A stretch of DNA of 64,000 nucleotides from Paraflavisolibacter caeni (GTDB lineage Bacteria > Bacteroidota > Bacteroidia > Chitinophagales > Chitinophagaceae): contig NZ_JAOTIF010000001.1 of NCBI RefSeq assembly GCF_025628885.1, positions 620,001-684,000 of the forward strand, in the 5' to 3' direction. This document shows, one piece after another, positions 54,161-63,067 of the stretch. Each line of letters begins with the position of its first letter. Positions within the stretch are counted from its first letter, which is position 1. The notes beneath the pieces were generated by a model, which worked only from the letters and a program-made list of their open reading frames with translations, was not told the origin of the DNA and made no database searches. The position numbers and the translations under genes were made by a program.

Positions 54161-55136
54161 GGTTTTAATAGATAAACTTATTCAGCAGCAACAGAGAAAT
54201 GAAGGGGTAGAAGCCATGTTGGTTACAACTCAGTTGTTGCAAAATGAATTATTACTGATTCAAAAAAGAAATACATCACCTGTAACTAAAAAAGTTACAG
54301 TGGTAATGCCATCAAATCCAAACCCGGTTTTGAATAGAGAGCCAAAATCCATGAAGGCTCCAGAGAAAACTGAAGAAGTATCCATACCTGAAGAAAAGGA
54401 AATGCCTTCACCTGTACAGCATGTGGAGGAAACCTTTCAAAATACAGCAAAACCTGTTGCTCAAGGACATCCAATACCACCACCAATTTACAGAGTGCCA
54501 CCTGTGCCTCATATGAATCCCGTTGCTGAAGTGCCTAAAGCGGTTGAGCAACCAGGACAAGAACTTCCAAATTTTAATGAAGAGAAAGCTCAGGAGTCTG
54601 TACCTAACATTCCTCCGGTTGTTACTGCAGCAGAGCGCCCTGAACATGAACCTTATTTACCTCCTAAGCAAAAGATTCAGGAAACGGCGCCAGAGCCCGA
54701 AAAGATAGTGCATCCACTGGTGATGGATAATCATTTCGATGCCATTGAGGAAGCTCCTACATTAACGCAATACCAGCCGCCCAAAAAGGATTTGAAGCTC
54801 CAAAAGGAAATCAATGATCTTGTTGGGGAATCAAAAGAAACGCTGAATGATAGGCTAAAGGAGAATAAAAAGGAACTGGCTCATGTGCTCAAGGAAACTC
54901 CCATTAAAGATCTTAGAAAAGCCATTGGTGTAAATGACCGGTTTGTTTTTGTGAATGAATTATTCCGTGGCGATGAGACGATGTATGAACGTAGCATTAA
55001 GACCATTAATGGTTTTCACATCCTTCCTGAAGCCGAATATTGGATCAACAGGGAACTGAAAGTGAAGCTGGGCTGGGATGATTACAAGGATTCAGTACAA
55101 CATTTTTATCACCTGGTAAGAAGACGTTTCTCCTGA
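54147..55136 (+). CDS. Proline-rich protein of unknown function with conserved C-terminal module
   Basis: The protein has 329 residues. The N-terminus (MERVKVLIDKLIQQQQRNEG to QNELLLIQKR) is predicted helix or coiled coil with no signal peptide, so it is probably cytoplasmic. Residues about 45-215 are Pro/Glu/Val-rich and disordered (PVLNREPKSMKAPEKTEEVS, HPIPPPIYRVPPVPHMNP). From about 222 a compact module follows: LQKEINDLVGESKETLNDRL, IKDLRKAIGVNDRFVFVNEL, GFHILPEAEYWINRELKVKL. I have seen this tail in Bacteroidota proteins but do not know its role. Its end overlaps waaA tail-to-tail by 28 bases, with no terminator between. Confidence 0.75.
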   Translation: MERVKVLIDKLIQQQQRNEGVEAMLVTTQLLQNELLLIQKRNTSPVTKKVTVVMPSNPNPVLNREPKSMKAPEKTEEVSIPEEKEMPSPVQHVEETFQNTAKPVAQGHPIPPPIYRVPPVPHMNPVAEVPKAVEQPGQELPNFNEEKAQESVPNIPPVVTAAERPEHEPYLPPKQKIQETAPEPEKIVHPLVMDNHFDAIEEAPTLTQYQPPKKDLKLQKEINDLVGESKETLNDRLKENKKELAHVLKETPIKDLRKAIGVNDRFVFVNELFRGDETMYERSIKTINGFHILPEAEYWINRELKVKLGWDDYKDSVQHFYHLVRRRFS

Positions 55137-56356
55137 ATTGTTTGAAAAATACGTGCAGTAGCTCCTTTATTATTACTTACATAGTTTGCAGCAGCTTCAC
55201 TGGCAACTGCAAGTGCATGTTGATCATTTAATAAAATTGAAATTTTTTGCTGGAGGTCGGCGGCATTTGTTATACTGAATGCCCCGCCTGCAGAAATCAG
55301 TTCTTTTGCCTCCCGAAACTTCTGATAGTTTGGACCAAAAATTACGGGCTTTCCATATACAGCTGCTTCTAAAATGTTGTGAAGCCCGGTTTTAAAAGCC
55401 CCGCCTACATAAGCAATGCTGCCATACTTGTATAATCTTGACAGCATACCAATGTTATCAATGATCAGTGTTTGGTAATCCTGAAGGTTGGATTCATTAT
55501 CTTTCAATTGGGAAAAACGGGCTGGTGATGGAAGCCTATTCTGAATATTCTGGATATGGCCTTCATTAATTTCATGGGGCGCAATAATAAATTTTAGCGC
55601 TGGGAATTGAGCGGCAAGCGTTTCCAATAATTCTTCATCTTCAGGCCATGTACTGCCTGCAACCATTACATTTTCATTGGCGGTAAATCTTGCCACCAAT
55701 GGGATTTCTGAAAAGTTTTCTTCTATGGCCGCAACCCTGTCAAATCGGGTATCTCCACTGATACTGCAATGGATAATTTGCTGTTGATTCAAAATGTTTA
55801 AGGATGAGACGTCCTGCACAAAGATCCAGGTGAAAAAATGCAGCATTTTTTTATAAAACCCTCCGTACCATTTAAAGAAAGCCTGGTTCTTACGAAATGA
55901 CGAAGAGACAAGTAGGAGTGGAATATTGCGACTGCTTATGCTTTTTAGATAATGATACCAGAATTCATATTTTACAAATATGACAAGCTGCGGCCGGACA
56001 ATGTTCAGAAAACGTCCTGCATTTCTTCTGGTGTCGACTGGTAAGTAAAATTTATAGTCCGCTAGTGCATACTTGCGCGCAGCATTATATCCAGAGGGAG
56101 AAAAGAATGTTACTAAAACTTTATAGGCAGGGTAAGAATTTTTTAATTGTTCAATTATCGGCTTAGCTTGCTCGAACTCTCCGGTTGAAGCACTGTGAAT
56201 CCAGATAATTGGTTCCTTGGATGGTAATTGTTGTTCTAATTGTGCCCATATATCTTTTCGTCCAACGAGCCATTGCTTTGCTTTTTCGTTGCGGAAAGAG
56301 GCAATTTTAACAATGAACTGATAAAAAAAAATAAAGATGTTATAAATCCAAATCAA
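55109..56356 (-). CDS. waaA: 3-deoxy-D-manno-octulosonic acid (Kdo) transferase
   Basis: The protein has 415 residues, GT30 family, which adds Kdo to lipid A precursor at the inner membrane. The signature segments are present: an N-terminal anchor (YNIFIFFYQFIVKIASF, then KAKQWLVGRK), WIHSASTGEFEQAKPIIEQ, VKYEFWYHYLK, VMVAGSTWPEDEELL and AYVGGAFKTGLHNILEAAVYGKPV. The start codon is TTG (56354-56356): no in-frame ATG is near, and the family N-terminus begins here. A -7 element TACTTTTG lies 23 bases upstream, back to back with the promoter element of the divergent aminotransferase gene. Confidence 0.95.
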   Translation of the reverse strand: MIWIYNIFIFFYQFIVKIASFRNEKAKQWLVGRKDIWAQLEQQLPSKEPIIWIHSASTGEFEQAKPIIEQLKNSYPAYKVLVTFFSPSGYNAARKYALADYKFYLPVDTRRNAGRFLNIVRPQLVIFVKYEFWYHYLKSISSRNIPLLLVSSSFRKNQAFFKWYGGFYKKMLHFFTWIFVQDVSSLNILNQQQIIHCSISGDTRFDRVAAIEENFSEIPLVARFTANENVMVAGSTWPEDEELLETLAAQFPALKFIIAPHEINEGHIQNIQNRLPSPARFSQLKDNESNLQDYQTLIIDNIGMLSRLYKYGSIAYVGGAFKTGLHNILEAAVYGKPVIFGPNYQKFREAKELISAGGAFSITNAADLQQKISILLNDQHALAVASEAAANYVSNNKGATARIFQTIQEKRLLTR

Positions 56357-56379
56357 GTGCTAGGGAGTTTCAATTGCAG

Positions 56380-56387
56380 CAAAAGTA
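56380..56387 (-). promoter_or_regulatory. -7 element (TACTTTTG) of waaA
   Basis: An exact minus-strand TAnnTTTG, 23 bases before the TTG start; a TTG at 56406-56404 is 16 bases upstream of it, slightly short for a -33 box. Confidence 0.45.
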
Positions 56388-56418
56388 AAGTCAAATAATC
56401 TTCCAATCCATATTTTAC

Positions 56419-56426
56419 TATTTTTG
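56419..56426 (+). promoter_or_regulatory. -7 element (TATTTTTG) upstream of aminotransferase gene
   Basis: An exact TAnnTTTG 136 bases before the ATG at 56563. No correctly spaced -33 was found. It would start the nucleotide-sugar operon. Confidence 0.42.
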
Positions 56427-56562
56427 CGGCGTTCGGAAAAAAGGAATTAATTAATAAGAGTCAGGAATTTAGGACTGAACGTCATTTCTCACTCATTTAA
56501 ATATAAATAGGTGAAATCCTGTTTGCATATTCCTGTTTCCCAATTCCAAATTACTTTTTACA

Positions 56563-57693
56563 ATGCGTTCTATTCAAATGGTAGATTTAAAACAGCAGTA
56601 TCAAAACATCAAGGATGAAATTGATGCTGCAGTTTTAAAAGTTCTCGAAAGCAGTGCTTTTATTAATGGACCTGAAGTTCAGGAGTTTGCTGCTTCTTTA
56701 GCTCAATATAATGATGTAAAACATGTTATTCCATGTGCCAATGGTACTGATGCACTTCAAATTTCTATGATGGCATTGGGACTAAAGCCTGGAGATGAAG
56801 TGATTACTCCTTCCTTTACATTCATTGCCACAGCGGAAGTCATTGCCTTATTAAACTTGAAACCGGTTTTTGTTGATGTTGATGCTAAAACTTTTTGCCT
56901 TGACCCGCAAGAAATAGAAAAAGCAATCACTCCAAAGACAAAGGCTATTGTTCCTGTGCACCTTTACGGACAGGCCGCGCCTATGGAAGAAATTATGGAC
57001 ATTGCCAGGCGTCATAATCTTTATGTCATAGAAGACAATGCCCAGGCAATAGGTGGTGCATATATATACGCTGATGGAAGCAAAAAGAAAACCGGCTCTA
57101 TTGGTACAATTGGAACAACTTCCTTTTTCCCATCAAAAAATCTCGGTGGATATGGCGATGGGGGGGCTATTATGACCAATGATGATGCACTGGCTAACCA
57201 GTTAAAAATGGTCGCCAACCATGGGCAAAGCAAACGCTATTATCATGATTTAGTAGGCTGCAACAGTCGCCTGGATACAATTCAGGCTGCCATCCTAAAT
57301 ATAAAATTGAGGCATCTCGATAGTTACATTGATGCAAGAAGAAAGGTCGCAGACTACTATGATGCAGCTTTTGCAGGGAATTCAAAAATCACTACACCAT
57401 TCAGGGCTGCGTATAGCCATCATGTTTTTCATCAATATACATTAATCCTTGAAGGGGTTGACAGAGACCAATTACAGCAGTATCTTGCGAGTAAGAATAT
57501 CCCCTCTATGATTTATTATCCTGTTCCTGCTCACAGGCAACAGATGTTTCAGCAGTTTATATCATCAAATGTGAACCTGCCGGTAACTGATTGGCTGACA
57601 GAACGAGTAATTTCGTTGCCGATTCATACCGAAATGCAGGAGGAACAGCTTAATTTCATAGTAGAAAGTGTTTTAAGTTTTGTAAACCTTTAA
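56563..57693 (+). CDS. DegT/DnrJ/EryC1/StrS sugar aminotransferase (WbpE-like)
   Basis: The protein has 376 residues, a PLP enzyme that transaminates keto-sugars. The family segments are clear: the start IQMVDLKQQYQNIKDEID, ANGTDALQISMMALGLKPGD, PSFTFIATAEVIALL, PVHLYGQAAPMEEI, EDNAQAIGGAY, and the PLP Lys in FFPSKNLGGYGDGG (K192). It most resembles WbpE-type enzymes acting on UDP-3-keto-sugar uronates, in keeping with the UDP-sugar dehydrogenases downstream; the product sugar cannot be read. It is the first gene of the nucleotide-sugar cluster, 16 bases before ugd. Confidence 0.9.
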   Translation: MRSIQMVDLKQQYQNIKDEIDAAVLKVLESSAFINGPEVQEFAASLAQYNDVKHVIPCANGTDALQISMMALGLKPGDEVITPSFTFIATAEVIALLNLKPVFVDVDAKTFCLDPQEIEKAITPKTKAIVPVHLYGQAAPMEEIMDIARRHNLYVIEDNAQAIGGAYIYADGSKKKTGSIGTIGTTSFFPSKNLGGYGDGGAIMTNDDALANQLKMVANHGQSKRYYHDLVGCNSRLDTIQAAILNIKLRHLDSYIDARRKVADYYDAAFAGNSKITTPFRAAYSHHVFHQYTLILEGVDRDQLQQYLASKNIPSMIYYPVPAHRQQMFQQFISSNVNLPVTDWLTERVISLPIHTEMQEEQLNFIVESVLSFVNL

Positions 57694-57709
57694 ACCATAG
57701 ATTCCAAAT

Positions 57710-59035
57710 ATGAAGATTTCAGTAGTAGGTACAGGCTATGTGGGCCTGGTAACTGGTACATGTTTAGCTGAAACGGGTAATCAAGTGACCTGTGTGGATA
57801 TAGATGAAAGAAAAGTTAATATGTTGCAGGGCGGCCGCATCACCATCTATGAACCCGGCCTGGAAAAACTCTTTGAAAGAAACCTCAAAGAGGAACGCCT
57901 GCAGTTTACCACATCGCTGGCAGATGGCATCAGGGATGCCGAAATAGTCTTCCTTGCACTACCTACACCGCCAGGTGAAGATGGTTCTGCCGATTTAAAG
58001 TATATATTAGGTGTGGCAGAAGATATAGGAAAACTTCTTCAAGATTATAAAGTAATTATTGATAAAAGCACCGTTCCTGTTGGTACTGCGGAAAAAGTGC
58101 ACGCCGCGATTGCCCGCAACTATAAGGGCGAATTTGATGTGGTGTCCAACCCGGAATTTCTGCGTGAAGGCGTGGCCGTTGATGACTTCATGAAGCCAGA
58201 CCGCATCGTAATCGGTACTACTTCTGAAAGAGCCCAAAAATTACTGACAGACTTGTATGCGCCTTATGTTCGGCAAGGTAATCCCATCCTCTTTATGGAT
58301 GAACGTTCCGCCGAACTAACCAAGTATGCAGCCAATTCCTTCCTGGCTACCAAGATATCTTTTATGAATGAGGTGGCTCAACTCTGCGAACGCCTTGGTG
58401 CAGATGTTGATATGGTTAGAAAAGGTATCGGTAGCGATGAAAGAATTGGTAAGCGCTTCCTTTTCCCTGGAATTGGTTATGGCGGATCCTGCTTTCCCAA
58501 GGATGTAAAAGCATTGGTGCATTCTGCCAATGAAGTGGATTATGACTTCCAGATCCTTTCTGCAGTGATGGAAGTAAATGAACGCCAAAAGCAGCACCTG
58601 GTGCAAAAGATTAAAGATTATTACAGCGGCTCAATTGCTGGTAAGCATTTTGCCCTATGGGGACTTGCTTTCAAGCCAAATACAGATGATATCCGTGAAG
58701 CTCCGGCTCTGGAGATTATCGATGCATTGGTGGAAAATGGTGCTGTCATAACTGCTTATGATCCTGAAGCCATGAAAAATGTAAAAACTTTGATTGGTGA
58801 CAAGATACGGTTTGCTGAATCTCAATATGAGTGTTTGGAAGGTGCAGATGCGCTCATCATAGCTACAGAGTGGAACGAGTTCCGTACCCCGGATTTTGAC
58901 AAGATCACTTCTGCACTCAAAGAAATGGTGGTGTTCGACGGCCGCAACCTTTTTGATGTAGCAGCTATGCAGGAGAAAGGGTTTTATTATGAAAGTATCG
59001 GGCGTCCCACGGTCAGTAAATACGTAAGTCAATAA
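57710..59035 (+). CDS. ugd: UDP-glucose 6-dehydrogenase
   Basis: The protein has 441 residues. It oxidises UDP-glucose to UDP-glucuronate. NAD fingerprint GTGYVGLVTGTCLAETG, middle domain (STVPVGTAEKVH, NPEFLREGVAV), the catalytic Cys in GYGGSCFPKDVKAL (C261), and the C-terminal GLAFKPNTDDIREAPAL are all present. It supplies the substrate for the decarboxylase two genes away. It follows the aminotransferase gene by 16 bases. Confidence 0.95.
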   Translation: MKISVVGTGYVGLVTGTCLAETGNQVTCVDIDERKVNMLQGGRITIYEPGLEKLFERNLKEERLQFTTSLADGIRDAEIVFLALPTPPGEDGSADLKYILGVAEDIGKLLQDYKVIIDKSTVPVGTAEKVHAAIARNYKGEFDVVSNPEFLREGVAVDDFMKPDRIVIGTTSERAQKLLTDLYAPYVRQGNPILFMDERSAELTKYAANSFLATKISFMNEVAQLCERLGADVDMVRKGIGSDERIGKRFLFPGIGYGGSCFPKDVKALVHSANEVDYDFQILSAVMEVNERQKQHLVQKIKDYYSGSIAGKHFALWGLAFKPNTDDIREAPALEIIDALVENGAVITAYDPEAMKNVKTLIGDKIRFAESQYECLEGADALIIATEWNEFRTPDFDKITSALKEMVVFDGRNLFDVAAMQEKGFYYESIGRPTVSKYVSQ

Positions 59036-59052
59036 CAACCATTCTATAATAT

Positions 59053-59090
59053 ATACATTATTAGGGCTATTCATGGCCCTAATAGTGTAT
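59053..59090. other. Strong hairpin in the gap before the decarboxylase gene
   Basis: Arms 59053-59067 and 59076-59090 pair over 15 positions (one T-G), core ATTAGGGC/GCCCTAAT, loop TATTCATG. No T-run follows on +. It sits 12 bases before the next ATG and could be an attenuator, an RNA stabiliser, or an mRNA end. Confidence 0.55.
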
Positions 59091-59102
59091 TAACTGAAGA
59101 CC

Positions 59103-60083
59103 ATGCAAAAACGAGTATTGATAACAGGGGGAGCCGGTTTTCTGGGTTCCCATCTGTGTGAACGTTTCCTTTCGGAAGGTTACCAGGTGATCGCTATGGA
59201 TAACCTCATCACTGGTGATTTGAAAAACATTGAACACCTCTTTAAGCTCAAAGATTTTGAGTTTTACCACCATGATGTCACCAAGTACATTCATATTTCT
59301 GGCAAGTTGGACTACATCCTGCACTTTGCCTCTCCTGCCTCCCCCATCGATTACCTGAAAATACCCATTCAGACTCTTAAAGTAGGGGCTATGGGCACCC
59401 ACAATTGCCTGGGGCTAGCTAAAGCCAAGGGAGCTCGCATCCTGGTGGCCTCTACCTCAGAGGTGTATGGCGATCCGCTGGTGCATCCGCAAACTGAGGA
59501 GTACTGGGGCAATGTCAACCCGGTAGGGCCTAGGGGCGTTTATGATGAAGCCAAGCGCTACATGGAGTCGATCACCATGGCGTACCATACTTTTCATAGG
59601 GTGGACACCCGCATTGTACGCATCTTCAATACCTATGGTCCACGCATGCGCCTCAACGACGGTCGTGCGCTGCCCGCCTTTATCGGTCAGGCCCTCAGGG
59701 GCGAGGACCTCACAGTATTTGGCGATGGTTCGCAGACCCGCTCATTTTGCTATGTGGATGACTTGATTGAAGGCATTTACCGCCTGCTGTTGAGTGACTA
59801 TGATTTGCCTATGAATATTGGCAATCCCAGCGAGATCTCTTTGTTGGATTTTGCCAGGGAAGTGCTGCAATTGACGGGCAATGACGTCAAGATTGTCTTT
59901 AAGCCCTTGCCGGCGGATGATCCCAAACAGCGGCAGCCAGATATCACAAAGGCCATGAACATTTTGGGGTGGCAGCCGATGGTAGGCAGAAAGGAAGGTC
60001 TGGAGCGCACCTATGCCTACTTCAAGTCCCTGCCGCCAGAGGAATGGGCCAAAGAACCCAAAGAGTTCGTAAGCGTGAAATGA
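59103..60083 (+). CDS. UDP-glucuronate decarboxylase-type SDR (UDP-xylose synthase)
   Basis: The protein has 326 residues, an extended short-chain dehydrogenase. NAD fingerprint [15 protein letters not shown], then [30 protein letters not shown], and the YxxxK pair (Y147, K151 in [12 protein letters not shown]). [18 protein letters not shown] follows. The HFASPASP and [10 protein letters not shown] segments fit UDP-glucuronate decarboxylases (UXS) better than generic epimerases. It converts UDP-glucuronate to UDP-xylose, so Ugd and this enzyme form a two-step route. It is much richer in GC than rfbC/rfbD downstream. Confidence 0.9.
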   Translation: MQKRVLITGGAGFLGSHLCERFLSEGYQVIAMDNLITGDLKNIEHLFKLKDFEFYHHDVTKYIHISGKLDYILHFASPASPIDYLKIPIQTLKVGAMGTHNCLGLAKAKGARILVASTSEVYGDPLVHPQTEEYWGNVNPVGPRGVYDEAKRYMESITMAYHTFHRVDTRIVRIFNTYGPRMRLNDGRALPAFIGQALRGEDLTVFGDGSQTRSFCYVDDLIEGIYRLLLSDYDLPMNIGNPSEISLLDFAREVLQLTGNDVKIVFKPLPADDPKQRQPDITKAMNILGWQPMVGRKEGLERTYAYFKSLPPEEWAKEPKEFVSVK

Positions 60084-60130
60084 GCCATTTACTTCTAAAT
60101 CATTATAGTAAATAATTATATAATACCTTA

Positions 60131-61420
60131 ATGTACCAAGACCTCGTAGCGAAAAAAGAAAAGTTGGCAGTGATCGGACTGGGTTATGTGGGCCTGCCCA
60201 TCGCCCTGGAATTTGCCAAAAAAACCTCCGTCATCGGCTTTGATATCAATGCCAAACGCGTGGAGATGATGAAGCAGGGCATCGACCCCAGCAATGAACT
60301 GGAAAAAGAAGCCTTTGAACACTGCGACATCACCTTTACCTCCTGCCTGGAACAGTTAAAAGAAGCCAGGTTTTTTATTGTGGCCGTACCCACCCCCGTG
60401 GACGATCATAATGTGCCCGACCTTACCCCGGTCAAAAAAGCCTCCGAGACCATCGGCAAGGTGATCAAAAAAGGGGATTACGTGGTGTTTGAGTCCACCG
60501 TTTATCCGGGTTGCACCGAGGAGGACTGCCTGCCCATTATTGAAAAGCTCTCCGGGTTGAAAAACATGGTCGACTTTAAACTGGGCTATTCCCCTGAGCG
60601 GATCAACCCGGGCGATAAGCACCACACCCTGGCCAACATCGTCAAAGTGGTTTCCGGCTGTGATGCCGAATCCCTGGATACTATTGCCAAAGTGTATGAA
60701 CTGGTGGTGAAGGCTGGTGTGCACAGGGCCTCCTCCATCAAGGTGGCAGAGGCGGCCAAGATCATTGAAAATACCCAGCGAGACCTCAACATCGCTTTGA
60801 TGAACGAGCTATCGATCATCTTTGACAAAATGGGCATTAATACCTATGAAGTGCTGGAAGCCGCCGGTACCAAGTGGAACTTTTTGAAATTCTTCCCTGG
60901 GCTGGTAGGTGGTCACTGTATTGGAGTGGATCCCTATTACCTCACTTATAAAGCCAGTGAGCTGGGCTATAACTCCAGGGTAATTCTGGCAGGTCGTTAT
61001 ATCAATGACAATATGCCACATTACCTGGCCCGCAAAGTGGTGCGGCACATCATCAGTGAGGTCAGTGATGTCAAAGCTGCCAAGGTGCTGGTGATGGGAG
61101 CTACCTTCAAGGAGAATGTCAGCGACATCCGCAACTCCAAGGTGGCTGATGTGGTACGCGAGCTCAAAGACTTTTTCCTGAATGTGGATGTGGTGGATCC
61201 CCATGCCGACTCTGAGGAACTGCATCATGAGTATGGCTTTAAGCTGGCTGATGGAGTGGATGGCGGCTATGATGCGGTGATTGTATCGGTTTGTCATGAG
61301 CCTTATGCTGCGCTGGATGACCAGTATTTTGAATCCATTACTAAACCCAAGGCCTTGATCGCTGACCTGAAAGGTATTTACCGGGGCAAAATCAAAAGTA
61401 GATCCTACTGGAGCTTTTAA
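60131..61420 (+). CDS. UDP-sugar 6-dehydrogenase of the WbpA/TviB group
   Basis: The protein has 429 residues. NAD fingerprint VIGLGYVGLPIALEFAKK, VAVPTPVDDHNVPDLTPV, VFESTVYPGCTEEDCLPI, SPERINPGDKHHT, the catalytic Cys in GGHCIGVDPYYL (C263), and FKENVSDIRNSKVADVV are typical of the group that oxidises UDP-GlcNAc or UDP-GalNAc to the uronic acid. It differs in family from the Ugd at 57710, which uses the GGSCFPKD motif. Together with the DegT aminotransferase it may feed an amino-uronic acid, but the other enzymes of that route are not in the window. Confidence 0.92.
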   Translation: MYQDLVAKKEKLAVIGLGYVGLPIALEFAKKTSVIGFDINAKRVEMMKQGIDPSNELEKEAFEHCDITFTSCLEQLKEARFFIVAVPTPVDDHNVPDLTPVKKASETIGKVIKKGDYVVFESTVYPGCTEEDCLPIIEKLSGLKNMVDFKLGYSPERINPGDKHHTLANIVKVVSGCDAESLDTIAKVYELVVKAGVHRASSIKVAEAAKIIENTQRDLNIALMNELSIIFDKMGINTYEVLEAAGTKWNFLKFFPGLVGGHCIGVDPYYLTYKASELGYNSRVILAGRYINDNMPHYLARKVVRHIISEVSDVKAAKVLVMGATFKENVSDIRNSKVADVVRELKDFFLNVDVVDPHADSEELHHEYGFKLADGVDGGYDAVIVSVCHEPYAALDDQYFESITKPKALIADLKGIYRGKIKSRSYWSF

Positions 61421-61443
61421 TTATAAAATACAATAGATAATAA

Positions 61444-61495
61444 GCAATGATCAATAATTAGTAATTAATAATTATTGATCATTGCCTTTTAATTT
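61444..61495 (+). terminator. Terminator between the WbpA/TviB-type gene and rfbC
   Basis: A 17-bp perfect stem (arms 61444-61460 and 61469-61485, core GCAATGATCAATAA) with loop GTAATTAA and tail CTTTTAATTTT. It lies only 16 bases before the rfbC ATG, so rfbC/rfbD need read-through or a promoter inside the hairpin. Confidence 0.85.
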
Positions 61496-61500
61496 TCGAC

Positions 61501-62055
61501 ATGCCATTTACAAAGTGTGAGATTCCGGGGTTGATCATTGTTGAACCCACCGTTTTTGCAGATAGCCGCGGCTATTTTTTTGAAGCTTATAATCAGGCCG
61601 TTTTTAATCAAAACGGTATTACTTGCAATTTCGTACAGGACAATCAGTCCAAATCTTCTTATGGCGTTATAAGAGGACTTCACTACCAGTTGAACCCCCA
61701 TGCCCAATCCAAACTGGTAAGGGTTCTGGAAGGCGTTATTTATGATGTTGCAGTGGACATACGCAAAGGATCACCAACCTTCGGAAAGCATTTTGGTATC
61801 GAGTTATCAGCGGATAACAAGAAGCAGTTATTGATTCCTGCTGGCTTTGCTCATGGCTTTTCAGTTTTAAGTGAAACTGCCGTAGTAATGTATAAATGCG
61901 ATGCGCTTTATAATAAACAAAGTGAAGGCGGTATCCGTTTCGACGATGTTACATTGGGTATAGACTGGAAAGTTGAACCAGCTAGAGCTATTGTTTCTGA
62001 AAAAGATTTACAGCTTCCTGTTTTCAAGGATTCTGTCTCCAATTTCCAATTTTAA
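61501..62055 (+). CDS. rfbC: dTDP-4-dehydrorhamnose 3,5-epimerase
   Basis: The protein has 184 residues, a cupin epimerase (RmlC) that makes dTDP-4-keto-rhamnose in L-rhamnose synthesis. The family motifs are clear: GLIIVEPTVFADSRGYFFE, VQDNQSKSSYGVIRGLHYQ (catalytic His 61), VRVLEGVIYDVAVDIRKGS, and IPAGFAHGFSVLSE. It is 2 bases from rfbD and 16 bases after a strong terminator. rfbA and rfbB are not in the window. Confidence 0.96.
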   Translation: MPFTKCEIPGLIIVEPTVFADSRGYFFEAYNQAVFNQNGITCNFVQDNQSKSSYGVIRGLHYQLNPHAQSKLVRVLEGVIYDVAVDIRKGSPTFGKHFGIELSADNKKQLLIPAGFAHGFSVLSETAVVMYKCDALYNKQSEGGIRFDDVTLGIDWKVEPARAIVSEKDLQLPVFKDSVSNFQF

Positions 62056-62057
62056 TT

Positions 62058-62921
62058 ATGAAAAAGATCATTGTTATAGGCTCACATGGCCAATTGGGGA
62101 GTGAGCTCAAGGAGTTGGCTTCCCGCTTCAAAGGTTACCAATTCTTCTTTTATGATAAGGAACATCTGGATATTGTTCAAAAGGATGAAGTAGACAGAAC
62201 TATTGAAGAAATCAAACCAGATTACTTGGTGAATTGCGCTGCATATACTGCAGTTGACAAGGCGGAAACAGATGCTACACTTGCATTTGCCATCAATAGT
62301 GAGGCTGTACGAAATCTTGCCGAAGCATGTACCGGGCACAATGTTAAGTTGGTACATGTGTCTACTGATTATGTATTTGACGGAAAGGCAACCCAACCTT
62401 ATAAGGAATCTGATCCGGTGAATCCTGCCAATGTATATGGCCAATCAAAATTGAAAGGGGAAGAAGAAGCAGTTCAAGCGAACACTGATGTGATCATAAT
62501 CCGTACGGCCTGGGTATACTCCACCTATGGTGCCAACTTTGTAAAAACTATGCTCCGGTTAATGCAAAGCAGGCCTGAAATAGGTGTGGTTGCTGATCAA
62601 TACGGAACACCTACCAATGCTGCTGATCTGGCAGAGGTAATTATGCAGATTATTGATGGTGGCAAATGGGTACCCGGTATCTATCATTTTACAAATGAGG
62701 GTTTGATCAGTTGGTTCGATTTTGCTAATGAGATCAAAAGGCTTTCCAATGCATCCTGCACGGTTAATCCAATTACAACAGAGCAATATCCTACGCCTGC
62801 ACAGCGCCCCCAGTATTCCGTTCTTGATAAAACTAAAATACAGCAAACGTTCGGTATCAAACTGAAAAACTGGAGAGAGAGCCTGGAGAAATGTATTGGG
62901 AAAATGAAAATAACCTCTTAA
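62058..62921 (+). CDS. rfbD: dTDP-4-dehydrorhamnose reductase
   Basis: The protein has 287 residues, an NAD(P)H-dependent reductase (RmlD) completing dTDP-L-rhamnose. NADPH fingerprint GSHGQLGSELKELA, NCAAYTAVDKAETD, VHVSTDYVFDGK, the YxxxK pair in YGQSKLKGEE, and RTAWVYSTYGANFVKTML are all present. It immediately follows rfbC and ends before a convergent terminator. Confidence 0.96.
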   Translation: MKKIIVIGSHGQLGSELKELASRFKGYQFFFYDKEHLDIVQKDEVDRTIEEIKPDYLVNCAAYTAVDKAETDATLAFAINSEAVRNLAEACTGHNVKLVHVSTDYVFDGKATQPYKESDPVNPANVYGQSKLKGEEEAVQANTDVIIIRTAWVYSTYGANFVKTMLRLMQSRPEIGVVADQYGTPTNAADLAEVIMQIIDGGKWVPGIYHFTNEGLISWFDFANEIKRLSNASCTVNPITTEQYPTPAQRPQYSVLDKTKIQQTFGIKLKNWRESLEKCIGKMKITS

Positions 62922-62945
62922 CGCTTACTACATTCTTATACAATA

Positions 62946-62983
62946 AAAAAAGCGCTCAATCTTGAAAGTTGGAGCGCTTTTTT
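62946..62983. terminator. Bidirectional terminator between rfbD and LacI-type gene
   Basis: A 12-bp stem (A6 GCGCTC / GAGCGC T6, arms 62946-62957 and 62972-62983) with a 14-base loop. A and T tracts serve both convergent genes. Confidence 0.9.
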
Positions 62984-63067
62984 ATGTAATAAAATCTTTA
63001 TTAATTTTTAATAAATGTTAGCTTGGGATATCCAGCTAATACGAAAACAGTTCCTGAGTTTAGGCAA

